Assembly: GCF_030247195.1 (NCBI RefSeq)
Contig: NC_080672.1
Coordinates: 161,090,839 to 161,154,838 of the forward strand
DNA length: 64,000 nucleotides
Direction: 5' to 3'
Source of the DNA: Topomyia yanbarensis
Taxonomy: Eukaryota > Arthropoda > Insecta > Diptera > Culicidae
How positions within the stretch are numbered: the first letter of the stretch is position 1; each line of letters starts with the position of its first letter. Made by a program: the position numbers and the translations under genes. The notes below the pieces were generated by a model that saw nothing but the letters and a program-made list of their open reading frames with translations, was not told where the DNA came from and did not search any database. This document shows positions 23,746 to 35,218 of this stretch, piece by piece.

Positions 23746-25054
23746 TTATTTCTTTAATTTTATTTATTTCATGATCAGTCATTCCACTTATTTATTTTTT
23801 TTTAATTTGTTAGTTTGAGTCAATTTAATTTACTGTAATAAATTTGGAACTATTTTAAATATTGTCTAATTTGTCTTTTAATGAGCTAATCCGATTTGAT
23901 TTATGTATTTTATTAATTTGATTTATATTAATCATTCTGTTCATTTTATGAATTTGAAACCTTTTTTTTAATTTTTGCTTTATTTTTTATTTCGTTCGCT
24001 TTATTATATCTTTTTGAACGACTGCGGGTGCTTTATGTTTGGGTATTGGCTTTCGCTGTCTTCTTTAAATATCAAAAGACTTATTTTTTGATTGTCCAAC
24101 GTTTCGGCCGTTTTTTGCGGAAAAAAAATATCCATTGCAATAGTGACAGACAGATAATTTTTCTTGAAAATGGCCACCAAAAACGACCGAAGCTTCAGAA
24201 ATAAAAAATAAGCCGTTTGATATTTATACAAGACTGCGAAAGTTCGGTTTTATTGATTTTCTATAATTTATTCAGTTTATTCGAGGTTTTGTTCGTGCAG
24301 AACTAGAATCTGCTGTGTGCCTACCTCGCATGAGCTCTGCAAATTAACAGATGAGCCAACAGTGATATGTGTAAGAAATGTCTCATCTCACTGCTAGGTG
24401 GATTAAGTTGGTTTTTGAATCAAAAATCAATTCTGAAACTGCCCTAACATAAGCCCTCGATCATCCACCAACATCTTCAACAACCCCCCGCATTTCAGTA
24501 GACGCAAACCCAATTAAGTTTGCCCGTACTTTAAACATACAGAAACTTGCCATAAGCCTTAGTGCCAAAAACACATCACGTATATCCGAAATGTAAAACA
24601 CAATCATAAAAATAAATTAATGTGTCCCCTTTGTCCCAGCCCCAACGCAAACTCACAAGCGACATACAAACACGTCGCACCCTGCAATGTTCAAACCAAA
24701 GTCAACCTTACTCACCCACTTTACAAATCATCGTGTTGTACACACGACTCGAACTTATCGCACCCGTTTCTTTACTGTGTGCAATTGCGCAAAGTGTGTC
24801 GCGTGCTTGTCACCGTGCTGCGCGAATTTAAACTTTGCATAGACGAATGAGTTCATCTATTCAAAGTTTGCTATGCCATCACTGTCATGTCCCACTTATC
24901 GCATCGCCCGAAAAAGTGTTTGTCATAATTTTGAAAGTAGCGCACACAGTAACGTCTACATCTTTTTGAAAAACTTCTCTTGTATCAAAATATTGCAATT
25001 GCCAGAGAAAATCATGGAGCTTCATAAACCGAACACAACTGCAAAGTTTCGTTC
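23746..25054. other. unclassified intron DNA beside the array
   Basis: 23746-24000 is T-rich and looks like decayed array sequence (TTTGATTTA-like words). A family B-type tail (AGAAATGTCTCATCTCACTG, CTAGGTGGATTAA) is at 24378-24413. An imperfect palindrome around AAACTTTG/CAAAGTTT lies at 24829-24872. No gene is visible. Overlapping short frames at 24620-24850 have no domain. Confidence 0.45.
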
Positions 25055-25078
25055 GAATCGGCGATGGTCATATTTTGT

Positions 25079-25391
25079 TAAATACCTCAGTCCCATCCCA
25101 AAGGATTTACATAAACCTTCTCAGCCAAGATTTATTATATCCCCGTCAAACTGAAATGGTCGGTACGGTTGCCCACTGTTTCTTAAATGAATAATTATAT
25201 TGCCGGCTAATTTTGAAACATCTTCAAACCCAACTCTGCAGAGTAAGCCTAACCGTTGCAATATTTGCGACTTATGAAAAAATGCTTCAAATATTATTAT
25301 TGACAAGAAAAACACTACCGAATAACTAGTGTTTTCATGGGTGCTTTTCAGTACTGGTTGTGTAAGGTTTAGAATTGAGTAGAATAGAATA
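25079..25391 (+). mobile_element. small retroposon with (TAGAA)n tail
   Basis: A perfect 24-bp direct repeat flanks this 313-bp insert (25055-25078 and 25392-25415, beginning GAATCGGCGATGG). The insert ends in repeated TAGAA. That pattern fits target-primed retroposition of a truncated LINE or a SINE. It interrupts an older repeat also present near 6255-6320 in the opposite orientation. Confidence 0.65.
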
Positions 25392-25521
25392 GAATCGGCG
25401 ATGGTCATATTTTGTGGTCGGCCGGATTCTCGTGCAAACCCTCACCAACGCCTTACCTTGAAACTACCAACCCAGTGCAGTTAGTCATTAACAATACTGT
25501 GCGTTCAGTTGAAACACTTAC

Positions 25522-26493
25522 CGGTGTTACGTCTGGTGTTGGTGTCGGTGTAGTTACTACACATCCCCATTCAATGTCGCAAACTTCAGTTTCTGGGTTA
25601 AACTCGAGACCCTCTTCGCATTCGACTGTGCAAGCATGTCCTTCGCGGCACAACTTGTATGCGTCGCATCGGTCCGGATGGGGGAACCTGATTGGGTTAT
25701 CCGGATCGTCATCTAATGGACACAGCTCATGTGGTTTACAATCGGGGCAATCAGGCCGTGCAGCTTCTTCGCAGTCCGATCGATACCGCTCAACACATCG
25801 TCCCAGTGCCGTGCTCCACCAAAGATCTTCTGCGCAAAACTTCAGACAAGCGCATCCGTTGTTGCATTCCAGAAATGCATCACATTTACTTGGATGAGGT
25901 AGTTTTAGTCCGGTTTCGAACTCACAATCGAGGGGACAACGTTTATCGGCGATACAGTTGGCTGGACAAGACCCATCTCCGGGAGAACCACCACCGCCGT
26001 CACCGCCACCACCACCGCCAGTACAGTCAACGAATTCCGGCCAATTGCAAACATTAGTAATTGAGCAGAACTTAGTATTGGCTGGACAGCTGAACAGAAT
26101 CGGACCCGAGGGAGAACAATGGTAGAACATACTACAATCGTCTGGATGTCTGATTTTTGTGCCTAGGCGTTCATCATTACAGATCGTTCTTGTGGTTAAT
26201 ACACCAGTCAAAGCTTCAAAAACATTTCGAGAAGCGAGAATATCAGCATCTGCGTACGACTCCACCACACAATCGTGGTACATCGCGAAATCACAAACCA
26301 ATGTGTTTGGATTGAAATAACTACGTTCTGGACACTGGAACACTACGGTGCTGTTTATTCCACATTCAACGAATTTACTACAATCTGACCAATGCCTCCT
26401 AATCGATACATCCCCACAGATCCCTGTAGTCTCCGACATGTTTAGTAAGCACACCGTGAGGGCGATAGCACCCCACGCCCACTTTGTTATCAT
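25522..26493 (-). CDS. 5' exon of seven-domain chitin-binding mucin-like protein
   Basis: The exon encodes 324 residues. The start is the ATG at 26493, because a signal peptide follows at once (hydrophobic residues 5-18). The in-frame ATG 45 bases upstream would add a charged leader. Four CBM14 (peritrophin-A, chitin-binding type 2) domains follow, at about residues 26-75, 105-157, 176-241 and 249-311, with six-cysteine spacing and aromatic residues of the type FVEC, MFYHC, WPEFVDC. A Gly/Asp-rich linker occupies 159-174. The end is Thr/Pro-rich (TTPTPTPDVTP) and meets donor GTAAGT in phase 0. Reading on would reach a stop 22 codons later (25453). It joins in frame to the exon at 4074-5225. 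Predicted extracellular; binds chitin in peritrophic matrix, tracheal or cuticular matrix. Confidence 0.9.
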
Positions 26494-26612
26494 GTCTCTT
26501 CGTATGTGCAACTCTAATATTGTTTTTAACACTATCAATCAACCTCTGTCCTGTTTCCGTTCTATCAGTTGTCAATTCCTATACTCGATAGCTGCAAGCT
26601 AAAATTGATTGC

Positions 26613-26619
26613 TTTTATA
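26613..26619 (-). promoter_or_regulatory. TATA box (TATAAAA) of the chitin-binding gene
   Basis: TATAAAA on the minus strand lies about 120 bases upstream of the ATG at 26493. This would place transcription start near 26585-26590 and give a 5' leader of about 95 bases. Position fits a regulated, tissue-specific insect promoter; no transcript data. Confidence 0.6.
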
Positions 26620-26639
26620 GAAAACTGCTAATCGAGAAT

Positions 26640-27130
26640 CAGACAACCGCGCGTAAGAATGTTTTCGTATGCCATAACTTGTAATTAAATTGTAATCTGT
26701 CGAATAAATTCAATTGAACCCGAATTGTTTACACCACAACACATGTTGCGGGCGTTGTGAATTGATATGACGTGCGGTAGAAGCGAATATCTTGAGTTAC
26801 GACAACCCTAAAAATAGCAACAAAAGATTGACTCAAAAGAAAAGTCAGAATAACTGAACAGTGAAAATGTTTCTTAAAACCCGCCTCAAATATATTATAC
26901 ACCGTCTCCTGACCCTGACATATACGAGCATCAAAAATGACTTAGTTTTACGTTTGATTTTAAGTTTACATGCCGTTTAATTTCGTAAATCATGTAATTT
27001 TACTCCACATACAGCGTTTGTTCTGAATGGTAGGAAGTGTAATTTTATGTTATTGCGCATGTAAAGTATATGTTTCATGTAAAATTAAACGGAACACGGT
27101 AATGTTCTGTCATTTCGTAAATTACGGCAC
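26640..27130. other. upstream region of the chitin-binding gene
   Basis: No gene is visible. It holds a weak inverted repeat (ATGCCGTTTAATTTCGTAAAT at 26970-26990 with related words near 27080-27120), suggesting a decayed MITE. Confidence 0.4.
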
Positions 27131-27131
27131 T

Positions 27132-27398
27132 GAGAACTGACATACAAGTAAACTTTCCAACTTGTGTAAGAAATAAAACTGTCGCTTTGAAATGACAACA
27201 GCAAGTAGCAACTTGCCACTTGACGGCGCTTCGATCGGCCAGCAATCGCTATACGGAACTTGTGTGCAAACTTGGATACAATGGTGACTTATGCATGCGA
27301 ACCTGTATGCGATGGTGATTTTCAACATATTTTCATTTAAATGTTTACACAGGTTTTTCGGGGAAGTTTGTTCCAGCTTATATGTCTGTTCTCTGTGA
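27132..27398 (-). mobile_element. MITE, GAGAACAGACAT family, copy 2
   Basis: Reverse-orientation copy of the 268-bp unit at 15571-15838 with a similar end structure (GAGAACTGACATAC left, TATGTCTGTTCTC right). Non-coding. Confidence 0.65.
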
Positions 27399-28200
27399 TT
27401 ACGGTTTGTTGAATTGTGTCATGTTTGCAATTACGTCAACGATAAAATTGAGATTTTTTTGGTGCGTAGACTATAAAAATCGAATATAAACTTTAAGCGC
27501 AAAAGTCGGACTAGTGCGCTTGTATACAAGAGTCGGAAAAAACATACAGTATAAAAATTAAAAAAATCTGCTTCCCATAGGGTTGCACAAACTGCTTACG
27601 TTAGCCTACACCACTAAAAGTAAATATATATTTTAGTAGGGGAGACTGAGGAGACTTGATCCCCGGGGAGACTTGATCCCATCATTGTAACTCAAAGCCG
27701 GATCAGAATACATTAATCGAATATACTATAAAGTTGCGTAGTTTTATCTAAACATAAATTTCATTAACACAGAAAAAAGAAATTGGACTTTTGTGTAACC
27801 GAATTTTTACCGATTTAAAAAAAAGTCTCAGAAGAACTGAAGAAGATTTATTTTTCAAATTTTCAAACTTTTATAAAATTGATAAAATCACCCACTACAT
27901 ACTTTACTTTCGGATACAGAATTACAGGAGAATGTCAATTATATGAATACGTTATGATTGAGCTGATTCTTTTGTTCCACTATATTTTTACTAAAGTTTG
28001 CTGAAATAGATGCTATGGGTTCACTTGATCCCTTCAAATTCGTGGAGATTTGATCCCCTTCGCCATACTTCATACACACCACTGAAAATAACCAAATTCA
28101 CACCAGAACAATTGAAGTCATTGTTGTCATAAAAAATGTCAAAAATGAATGCTTCATCGTAAAGAAACATAACTGTAATTGTTTACTACAGTATACGTAG

Positions 28201-29662
28201 TAGGGCATTGCAAAAAAAATTTTTTTTTTAATTCTCGAAGGCCCCCCCTCTCATATTGTGACAAATGTCAAAGTAAGCTCAGATGCCAAATTTCACATCA
28301 TTTGGACAATTTTAGACCCCCGCCCACCTCGCTTGAAATTTTTTGAAATTGATAGTATGGAAAAATATGGAGGAAAAACACATTAAATGCAATAACTTTT
28401 GAAGTAGCAATCAGAAAATTAAAATTTATACCTCTTTTGGAAGGAAATAATCTTAGTATTTGAATGGAGATATATTTGTTTCTAGAAAAATACGGGAAAG
28501 TGGGGTACTGGGTGATTTTGGCCCCAAAATCCCCTATTTTTAATGATTTTCCTGCTCCGTGATGCAAATCATACATATTTTGTAGTTTTTCTAATGTGAA
28601 AAAATCTCAGAAATTGAACGGAACCCTTTTGACCCTAAGGTCCGAATACGAGAAGTTGGGGTTATAGGGCTTTTTGTCAGTCATATTAAATTTTATCATT
28701 TTCTCATGCATATATCTCTATTATTCTTCAATCAATCTTCATAAAATGTATCTTATTGAACGTGTAAAATTCTGAGAAATAAAACAAAAATAAAAACGTT
28801 AAAGGTAAAATTTAGAAACATCAAACTTTTTGATATTTACTCTACAAATCTCATTTTTTCATTATTTGTCCTAATACCTCAACTTCCCCTATTTTTCCAG
28901 GAGTGAAACTTTTCTCATGTGATCCCTAAGCATATTTTACACTAAAAGTAGTAAATTAAATAAGAATTTTGTTGTTAAATGGAGTTAATATGTGCGATTT
29001 TATGATAAAAATGTGAAATCGACACTATATGTCAGATAATTTGATGTTCCTGAATTTTACCGGTAACGAATCTATTTTTGTTATAATCCTAAGGATTTTC
29101 CACGTTCAACAAGGTATAGTTTATGAAAATTGAGTGAAGAATAATGGAGATATATTCACAAAAAAATGATGAATTTTAATATGAATGACAAAAGGCCATT
29201 TAACACCAACTTCTCGTATTCGGATTAAGGTCAAAAGGGTTCCGTTCAATTTCTGAGATTTTTTCACATTAAAAAAACTACAAAATATGTATGATTTGCA
29301 TCACGGAGCAGAAAAATCATTAAAAATAGGGGATTTTGGGGCCAAAATAACCCAGTGCCCCACTTTCCCGTATTTTTCTAGAAACAAATTTATCTCCATT
29401 CAAATACTAAGATTATTTCCTTCCAAAAGAGGTATAAATTTTAATTTTCTGATTGCTACTTCAAAAGTTATTGCATTTAATGTGTTTTTCCTCCATATTT
29501 TTCCATACTATCAATTTCAAAAAATTTCAAGCGAAGTGGGCGGGGGTCTAAAATTGTCCAAATGATGTGAAATTTGGCATCTGTGCTTATTTTGACATTT
29601 GTCACAATATGAGAGGGGGGGCCTTCGAGAATTAAAAAAAAATTTTTTTTTGCAATGCCCTA
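28201..29662. mobile_element. 1462-bp foldback element with 8-bp target duplication (hAT-type)
   Basis: The element is one long palindrome: the left half (28201-28930) and right half (28931-29662) are reverse complements, best at the tips and looser toward the centre. The tips are TAGGGCATTGCAAAA. A perfect 8-bp duplication ATACGTAG (28193-28200 and 29663-29670) flanks it. The TAGGG...TGCAA tips and 8-bp duplication fit the hAT superfamily. Mirror-image open frames at 28298-28576 (-) and 29287-29565 (+) are consequences of the palindrome. Confidence 0.85.
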
Positions 29663-29948
29663 ATACGTAGCAACCATTCATCCCGCATTTGACGTTCCTC
29701 AACCATAATAAAGACAGCTTTCAAATAATTGCACGGAGATTTGGGGAATTCGTAAAAAAATCAGGTGAGAGATGCGTAATATGTAGTAACAAAAATAACA
29801 ATATCTAATCATAACAATTTAATCAATACTACAATCCATTTATAAAATTGAATGGGGAAATGTGCCCGTTTTTGCCCTATTAAGAAGGGTACCACATTAT
29901 TACTACAAAAATTTTATTATTTCAGCTTCTTTGATTTGTTAAGGTCCA

Positions 29949-29997
29949 TTTTTTTATTTCGATTATAGAGGTTTTAACGTTAAGGTCATTCGCCTCT
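29949..29997 (-). mobile_element. SINE 3' fragment
   Basis: Reverse complement of the last 50 bases of the SINEs at 1819 and 6528: A-rich tail, ATAGAGGTTTTAAC, AAGGTCATTCGCCTCTT. The tRNA head is missing. Confidence 0.75.
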
Positions 29998-30479
29998 TAT
30001 TAAGAGCCAATATAATAACAAAATTGTCTTGAGAATGGTGAAAATCTTCTGTTTGAGCGCAGCAAAATCTCTAATCGAGTACCCCCATTATCGCAATACC
30101 ATTTGAGTCAATGTGTTGAGCAAAGATGGCAGACGCTGCTCTAACCAAAGGCTTCACATGGGTAGGATGATAGTAGAAACAGGGCAAATATAGGCTTATT
30201 ACCCTACATGCTCTTTTAAACACGTTTTCATAAAGGAATCAAGTGTCCCCAAATTAGGGATCGAGTCTCATCTAATCTAAGAATTTTCCATTTTTTTGTT
30301 GTTTTCCAGAAATGCTCATAGCTCATGTCCAGTATAATATTTCCATGTAATTTTTTTATGATTATTAGTCATCCCTAGAAACAATATAAAACTACAAAAA
30401 AATACATAGTTTTTTATCCTTCCACGGAGTTGGACTGAAAAATAAAAAAGGGGATCAAGTCTCCTCAGTCTCCCCTATA

Positions 30480-30864
30480 GTTGAATTGAAAATAAATGAA
30501 AAATACTTATTGCGTGTAACTAAAGTATACTTCACTTATAAGTATAATTCATTGATGAAAATACTGACGATAGTATATAATTTAGTTCGGTTTTTAATTA
30601 CAAAAACTGCCGTGTAGGTGAAAGTACGGATTTCATTGAATTAATGATACATAAATTGACTTGAACAAAAAAGTGAAAAAATCGCGGTTTTGACTTTTTT
30701 CACAAAAATTACTATAACTTTACAAATTTTGGTTTAGAAACGGTATAAAATGGAATTTCGAGATTTTTAAAAAGTGCAATTATTTGGAAGAGTGAAAGTT
30801 GAATTATTGGATTTTGGAAAATACCATGAAATGAGGTGGAAATTTAAATTATCACTTTTATTTT
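30480..30864. other. unclassified AT-rich spacer
   Basis: No gene or recognised repeat is visible between the TA-flanked element and the next family A copy. Confidence 0.4.
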
Positions 30865-32678
30865 TGCCTTTCTCATACAGAAAGGTTATGCAATTGCTCC
30901 AAAAACCCCTTTTTCCAACCGAGGCCCAGAGGGCCGAGTGTTATATACCATTCAACTCAGTTCGTCGAGATCGGAAAATGTCTGTGTGTATGTATGTGTG
31001 TGTATGTGCGGATATATTAACAAAATGTCCATATCGTTTTCTCGGAGATGGCTGAACTGATGTTCACAAACTTAGTCGCGAATGGAAGGTACAAGGTTCC
31101 CATCGGCTGCTATTGAATTTCATTTAATTCCGATTTCCGGTTCCGGAGTTACGAGTTGAGGAGTGCGGTTACATAGAAATTATTGTTATAATTTGTCCAC
31201 ATCGATTTCTAGGAATATTCCGAACCGATTATCACAAAGTCTTAAACGAAAGGTACAACGTTGTTATCGGCTGCTATTGAATTTTGTGTGGATTGGACTT
31301 ATAGTTCCTGAACTACTTGGATAGTGCCTAACGGCAAACTCACCCTACTCCGACCGATAGTTTCCCGACAACGGAATTTCTTTCGTTACCGGTGCTTTTT
31401 CGTAAGCCAATTAGCGCTCCTTTTTGTCCCGACTCAATCGGGTAGGCCACGGCGGCGAATCAACCCTACCGTGAATTTCCCGGCGCTAGATTGCTCCCGA
31501 TACCGATATACGTTTCTGTGAGCCATTAAGCTCTCCGCTTCGTATACTCGGTCTAGTCTCCGCAGACTAGCTCTAGCAGACGAACGAAGTTGAATTCAAG
31601 TAAATCGTTTCTTGAGCATGTTTTTCTATCTTAGAGATCCGAAATATGTAAAAATAAAAATTTAATTTATTTTTAATTTGTCCCTTAATTTAAATTTAAA
31701 GTAAATAATTAGAAATGGTTGTGTGGCTATACCTAGGAACTAAAGAAGAATATTTTAAGAGCTTCGATTTATTAAAATGAATGAAAGAAAAAAGGGCCCG
31801 ATTTTGTCAATGTACCCGTTTTATCAGCTTAAAATTCACCAAGGGGCTGATAAAAATGGGTCTTCACTGTAATACATATTCAAATAGGTTCAACATTACT
31901 TGGATTTGCGGGTCCAGATCACTAACGACCAACCAAAGTTGTTTGTTCCTAAGCGTATGTCACACTCCATTTTTCCAGCGAGCTCCTAACCGATTTTTAC
32001 AAACTTGATTTCAAATGAAAGATATAATACTTTCATTGACTGCTATTGAATTTCATTCAGTACTGACTTTTGGTTCCGGAGTTACAACGTGGTTAACGCG
32101 GTCACATATTAATTTCTCATATAAACCGGTACAATCATAATACCTCATACGTTAAAAATCTATTAAAATTAACATCAAATTACTTCGATTCGCTGACCTA
32201 GATCACTGACGGCGAAGCAAAGATTCTTAGAATAAATTGTCCACTATCGATAATTCCAGACGTCTTGGGCTCTGTGCATATTCCAGAACGGTGATGATTG
32301 AACCAATTTTCACTAACCTAGTCTCAAATGGAACGTATAATATACAGTTTGGTGTTGCACCCTGTCATCCACCGCTCTCCCTCTTTCCTCCCACACCCCT
32401 CCATAACTCCGCATTTCAAAATATGTTAACATGAAGACAACTTTGATCTCACGCTGATTAAGCTCATTAAATATTATATATTTGTTTGTTTAAAGGGTGT
32501 CAGCGTCGATATGGTGCCCATCAGGTTCGTAGCAGTCTTGCACTCATATATACTTACCAAACGTAGTAAGAATGTAATAGATATTTCCAAAATGTTATAT
32601 TGAATGCAACTAGCTATTAAATCATAGCTTCGATAAATGAGAAAGGCACAATTACACCACTAGGTGGATTAAAACAGG
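30865..32678 (+). repeat. family A dispersed repeat, full-length copy with insertions
   Basis: Head hairpin TGCCTTTCTCATACAGAAAGG at 30865; GGCCCAGAGGGCC hairpin at 30924; TATG/TG tract at 30980-31010. Modules with GATGGCTGAACTGATGTTCA and CCGATTTCCGGTTCCGGAGT follow. The tail ATGAGAAAGGCACAATTACA and AGGTGGATTAAAACAGG ends at 32678. It carries two insertions: a GC-rich block (31322-31630) and a small hairpin element (about 31788-31864, CCCGTTTTATCAGC with GCTGATAAAAATGGG). Confidence 0.8.
31322..31630. mobile_element. GC-rich insertion in family A copy, unclassified
   Basis: Family A homology stops after TTCCTGAACTACTTGGAT and resumes near 31880. The insert is GC-rich and consists of two degenerate halves of about 110 bp sharing TACCG and GAGCCATTAAGCTCTCC-type phrases. 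No domain or target duplication is clear; it may be an LTR or leader fragment. Confidence 0.4.
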
Positions 32679-32689
32679 TTTTTTCTTAA

Positions 32690-33598
32690 CTTTTCAATGA
32701 AATTAAGTTTTAATTGCAAAGTTCGCCAGCTTGTAGTCGATTCGTATTGTAAGAGCTATGAATAAGGTTTATATCCGAGTACTATGCCCTCTCATATTGA
32801 ACAGTTTTTAAAATCATGTTCAAACGGGGTTTTAAAAAAACGTGTGGTAACTTGATCCCCCGCCTACTAGGACTAAAGGAACAAAGCACACTATGACTTA
32901 TAGGCACGAAAATTCAGCTAATTACCTATTCTGACAACTTAATTAATAAGACTATTTTTTTAGATGCACGACAAACTTGAACCACAGTAGAAAGTCAAAA
33001 CAAGTATTTGCGGTAAATGAGTGCAGTTTAACTTGCTTTTCCAATCTTTAATAACTTATACCATATTTGATCACGGAAAAAACATTTTAGATCAATTAAT
33101 GGTGCCAGATACTTTATGGAAATGATGTTTTTTCTATTTCTATACATTTTGAAAGTGTTTGAGAGAACTAATCAAGATCAAGAATACTTAGTGTTACAGG
33201 GATCAAAGATACCTATTGTATGAGGTGAACAAAATTCAAATTTTTTATGCGTGTTCTAAATCTTTTTATTCCAAAAACTTGTTCTTCTAGACAAAACCCA
33301 TTAGAAAGCAATCGTACTTGAAAATATTAGTATATAATGATTCAGGCGATCACTTACAACCGTTCAAAAATTTGTAAAAAGATCTTCGAAATGGATTTGA
33401 ACACATATTTTCTAAAATATTATATGTCACATTCTGCGGGCTTGTACACCAGAAGGACGGTTTTGTTTTGTCTTATTTTGATACCATAATATTTTTTTTC
33501 TCGATTCAGTACTGTTTAAACAATTGAAATGTTATGTAATCCAATTTTTAACATATTGCCAAATAGTTGAAAAATATATAGAAAAGAAAATAAATTTC
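32690..33598. other. unclassified spacer
   Basis: No gene is visible. A fragment GGTAACTTGATCCCCCGCCTAC at 32847-32868 echoes the ends of the 27637-30477 element. The rest is AT-rich. Confidence 0.4.
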
Positions 33599-33599
33599 A

Positions 33600-33801
33600 T
33601 AAATTACGTAACGCTTTTAGGGAAGACATATTGTGACATGTTGTGACATATGGGAGAGGGGGAGTAGATCGTTACGTAACAAATTTTTTCTCGAAATTTG
33701 TTACCTAATAAGGGAGGGGGGTATAGAGAAATTTGTGACATTTTGTTACATGGGGGGAGGGGGGTAGTAAATTTTGGGCAATTTTTGCGTTACGTAAATT
33801 A
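33600..33801. mobile_element. 202-bp MITE with TAAATTACGTAACGC ends
   Basis: Perfect 15-bp inverted ends TAAATTACGTAACGC and GCGTTACGTAAATTA. The interior is internally symmetrical (TTACGTAACAAATTTTTTC with GAAATTTGTTACCTAAT) and has G-runs. Non-coding. Confidence 0.75.
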
Positions 33802-33949
33802 TGAATGGTCCCTAACTTCTTTTATTGGATGTGCGGAGCTAAAGTTACAACAGGATACACTTTGCATTGTAACGTCACGTAAATCAACTTGTATCAGACG
33901 CCTCAATGATTTATCAGATATAGTGTTCAATTTTTCTTCGTATGGTTTA

Positions 33950-34476
33950 TTAACCCATTCATGCCAATGTTGTTTGCGGACAACAACGTTTTTAAACAGC
34001 TATAACTTTTGAATGAGGCAAGATTTGCTCACAAAAACAAGTGAGTCCAATAAATGTGACTATTGCCTTTCATTTGAGTATTAACAGGTCCAAGGATCAG
34101 CTCTAGAACTGAAGTTATTGCAATTATTTTGATTGGATTCCGATGGATCAGTGCTGCCAGGGACAGTTTGCGTTGACGTCAAGAAATAATTTTTTCATAT
34201 AGCTTCGTTATGTTGCAATATTATTGAAAACTGATAAAACTTATCAATTTAGACTGTCTTTGGCTACGTTTTCCACCTAATTGGACTATTGTAAATATTC
34301 TAGGAGAATTGTATTAAGCATTGGAAGGTAAAAATTGAGCAGCTTCTAGCACTGCGAGGGAAGCACCTTTCTTTACGAAAAAAGGCTTTTCGTGTTTCTT
34401 GATACCACCGTTTTCAAGGAAAAATAGTTTTGAAACCCTAGGTGTACTAGAAAAAAGTTGGGCATGAAAGGGTTAA
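33950..34476. mobile_element. 527-bp piggyBac-type MITE (TTAA target)
   Basis: It is flanked by TTAA (33950-33953 and 34473-34476), with inverted ends CCCATTCATGCC and GGCATGAAAGGG. TTAA duplication and CCC tips are hallmarks of piggyBac-superfamily elements. No transposase frame is present. Confidence 0.7.
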
Positions 34477-34479
34477 AAC

Positions 34480-35218
34480 GCTTTCAAGTTGTTTCGTGGA
34501 CAGAAAATCATACTAGCTTAACATTTATAAATTCAGAATGTGTATTCTCAAGTGCGTAAAGAGTTATATACCATCGACACATTTTTTCGTGACGTTACAA
34601 CGATTTGACGAGCCTTCGATCTATAAATCGTTTAAAACTTTTTCAAATGAACTCCTTCATCAAATCTAATTACAGATTCAGAAAATAAACAAAATTCCAT
34701 ATAAGATTCGATCTACAAAACACGAATGCACTGGAGGAAGTATTTTTAATAAACGATTAGGCAACGTTCCGTTGTTTTACGATTTTGAAGGCAAGGCAAC
34801 AATTGATCTTTTGTGTAATGTTAGGATTGCTTTATACATACATTGTGCACAAAAAAAAATATTTTCAGTCACACAGAGCCACACATACGAGCGTTCCAAG
34901 AGTAGACGTCCAACCATTTCCAAGTCGAGCGCCGCCATGAACATGATAACTCTCGATAAAATTGTCTGATATGTGAAATTCAATAAGTTTTGTAAAGCTT
35001 AGACTTGCAGTTAGTCGATGAACTACAAAAAATAGAAAATAGTTCGAGTTTCGGAAAATGGCGTCATGAAAACCAAAAAGTCTCATATTTTACTGTAAAA
35101 TTCGCACATTTTTATTCAAAATAATAGGGAGAAATTTTTTTTATTCAGTTTTCTGTGGTTCATCGACAGGCATATTGGGCATCCTCATAAAAATAATCAA
35201 GTCAATTCGTTGATTAGT
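34480..35218. other. spacer with a CGTGACGTTACAACG repeat fragment
   Basis: 34588-34700 matches the left arm of the foldback element at 3445 (TTTCGTGACGTTACAACGAT, then ATTACAGATTCAGA). No gene is visible; short frames at 34777-35086 lack domains. Confidence 0.5.

Larger units (their letters stand above)
5226..25521 (-). other. 20.3-kb intron of the chitin-binding gene
   Basis: It is bounded on the minus strand by donor CCG|GTAAGT (25516-25524) and by a long T-run plus GATTTTCAG acceptor (5226-5228). Both junctions are phase 0, so the two exons join in frame. The intron holds family A copies, a SINE, two LINE fragments, several MITEs, a GC-rich repeat block and the 5-kb 9-bp array. The prediction rests on splice signals and domain continuity, not on transcripts. 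Confidence 0.75.
27637..30477. mobile_element. TA-flanked element with TAGGGGAGACTGAGGAGACT ends
   Basis: The inverted ends are near-perfect for 28 bp: TAGGGGAGACTGAGGAGACT plus TGATCCCC on the left, with the mirror at 30450-30477, and TA at both edges. The word GAGACTTGATCCC or a close form recurs inside both ends (27669, 28020, 28048, 30238, 30262). That layout resembles subterminal transposase-binding sites. The element is interrupted by a 1462-bp hAT-type element (28201-29662) and a SINE fragment (29949-29997). No transposase is seen. Confidence 0.75.

Noticed and set aside
18791..23818. 1675-codon plus-strand frame (LIH repeats) and overlapping SFD and MNQ frames, one resembling an Asn/Gln-rich prion-like protein
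   Set aside because: A 9-bp repeat without stop codons keeps several frames open on both strands. No start context, domain or non-repeat sequence supports a gene.
28298..29565. Two 92-codon frames with near-identical protein as a gene pair
   Set aside because: They are mirror images created by the palindromic hAT-type element.
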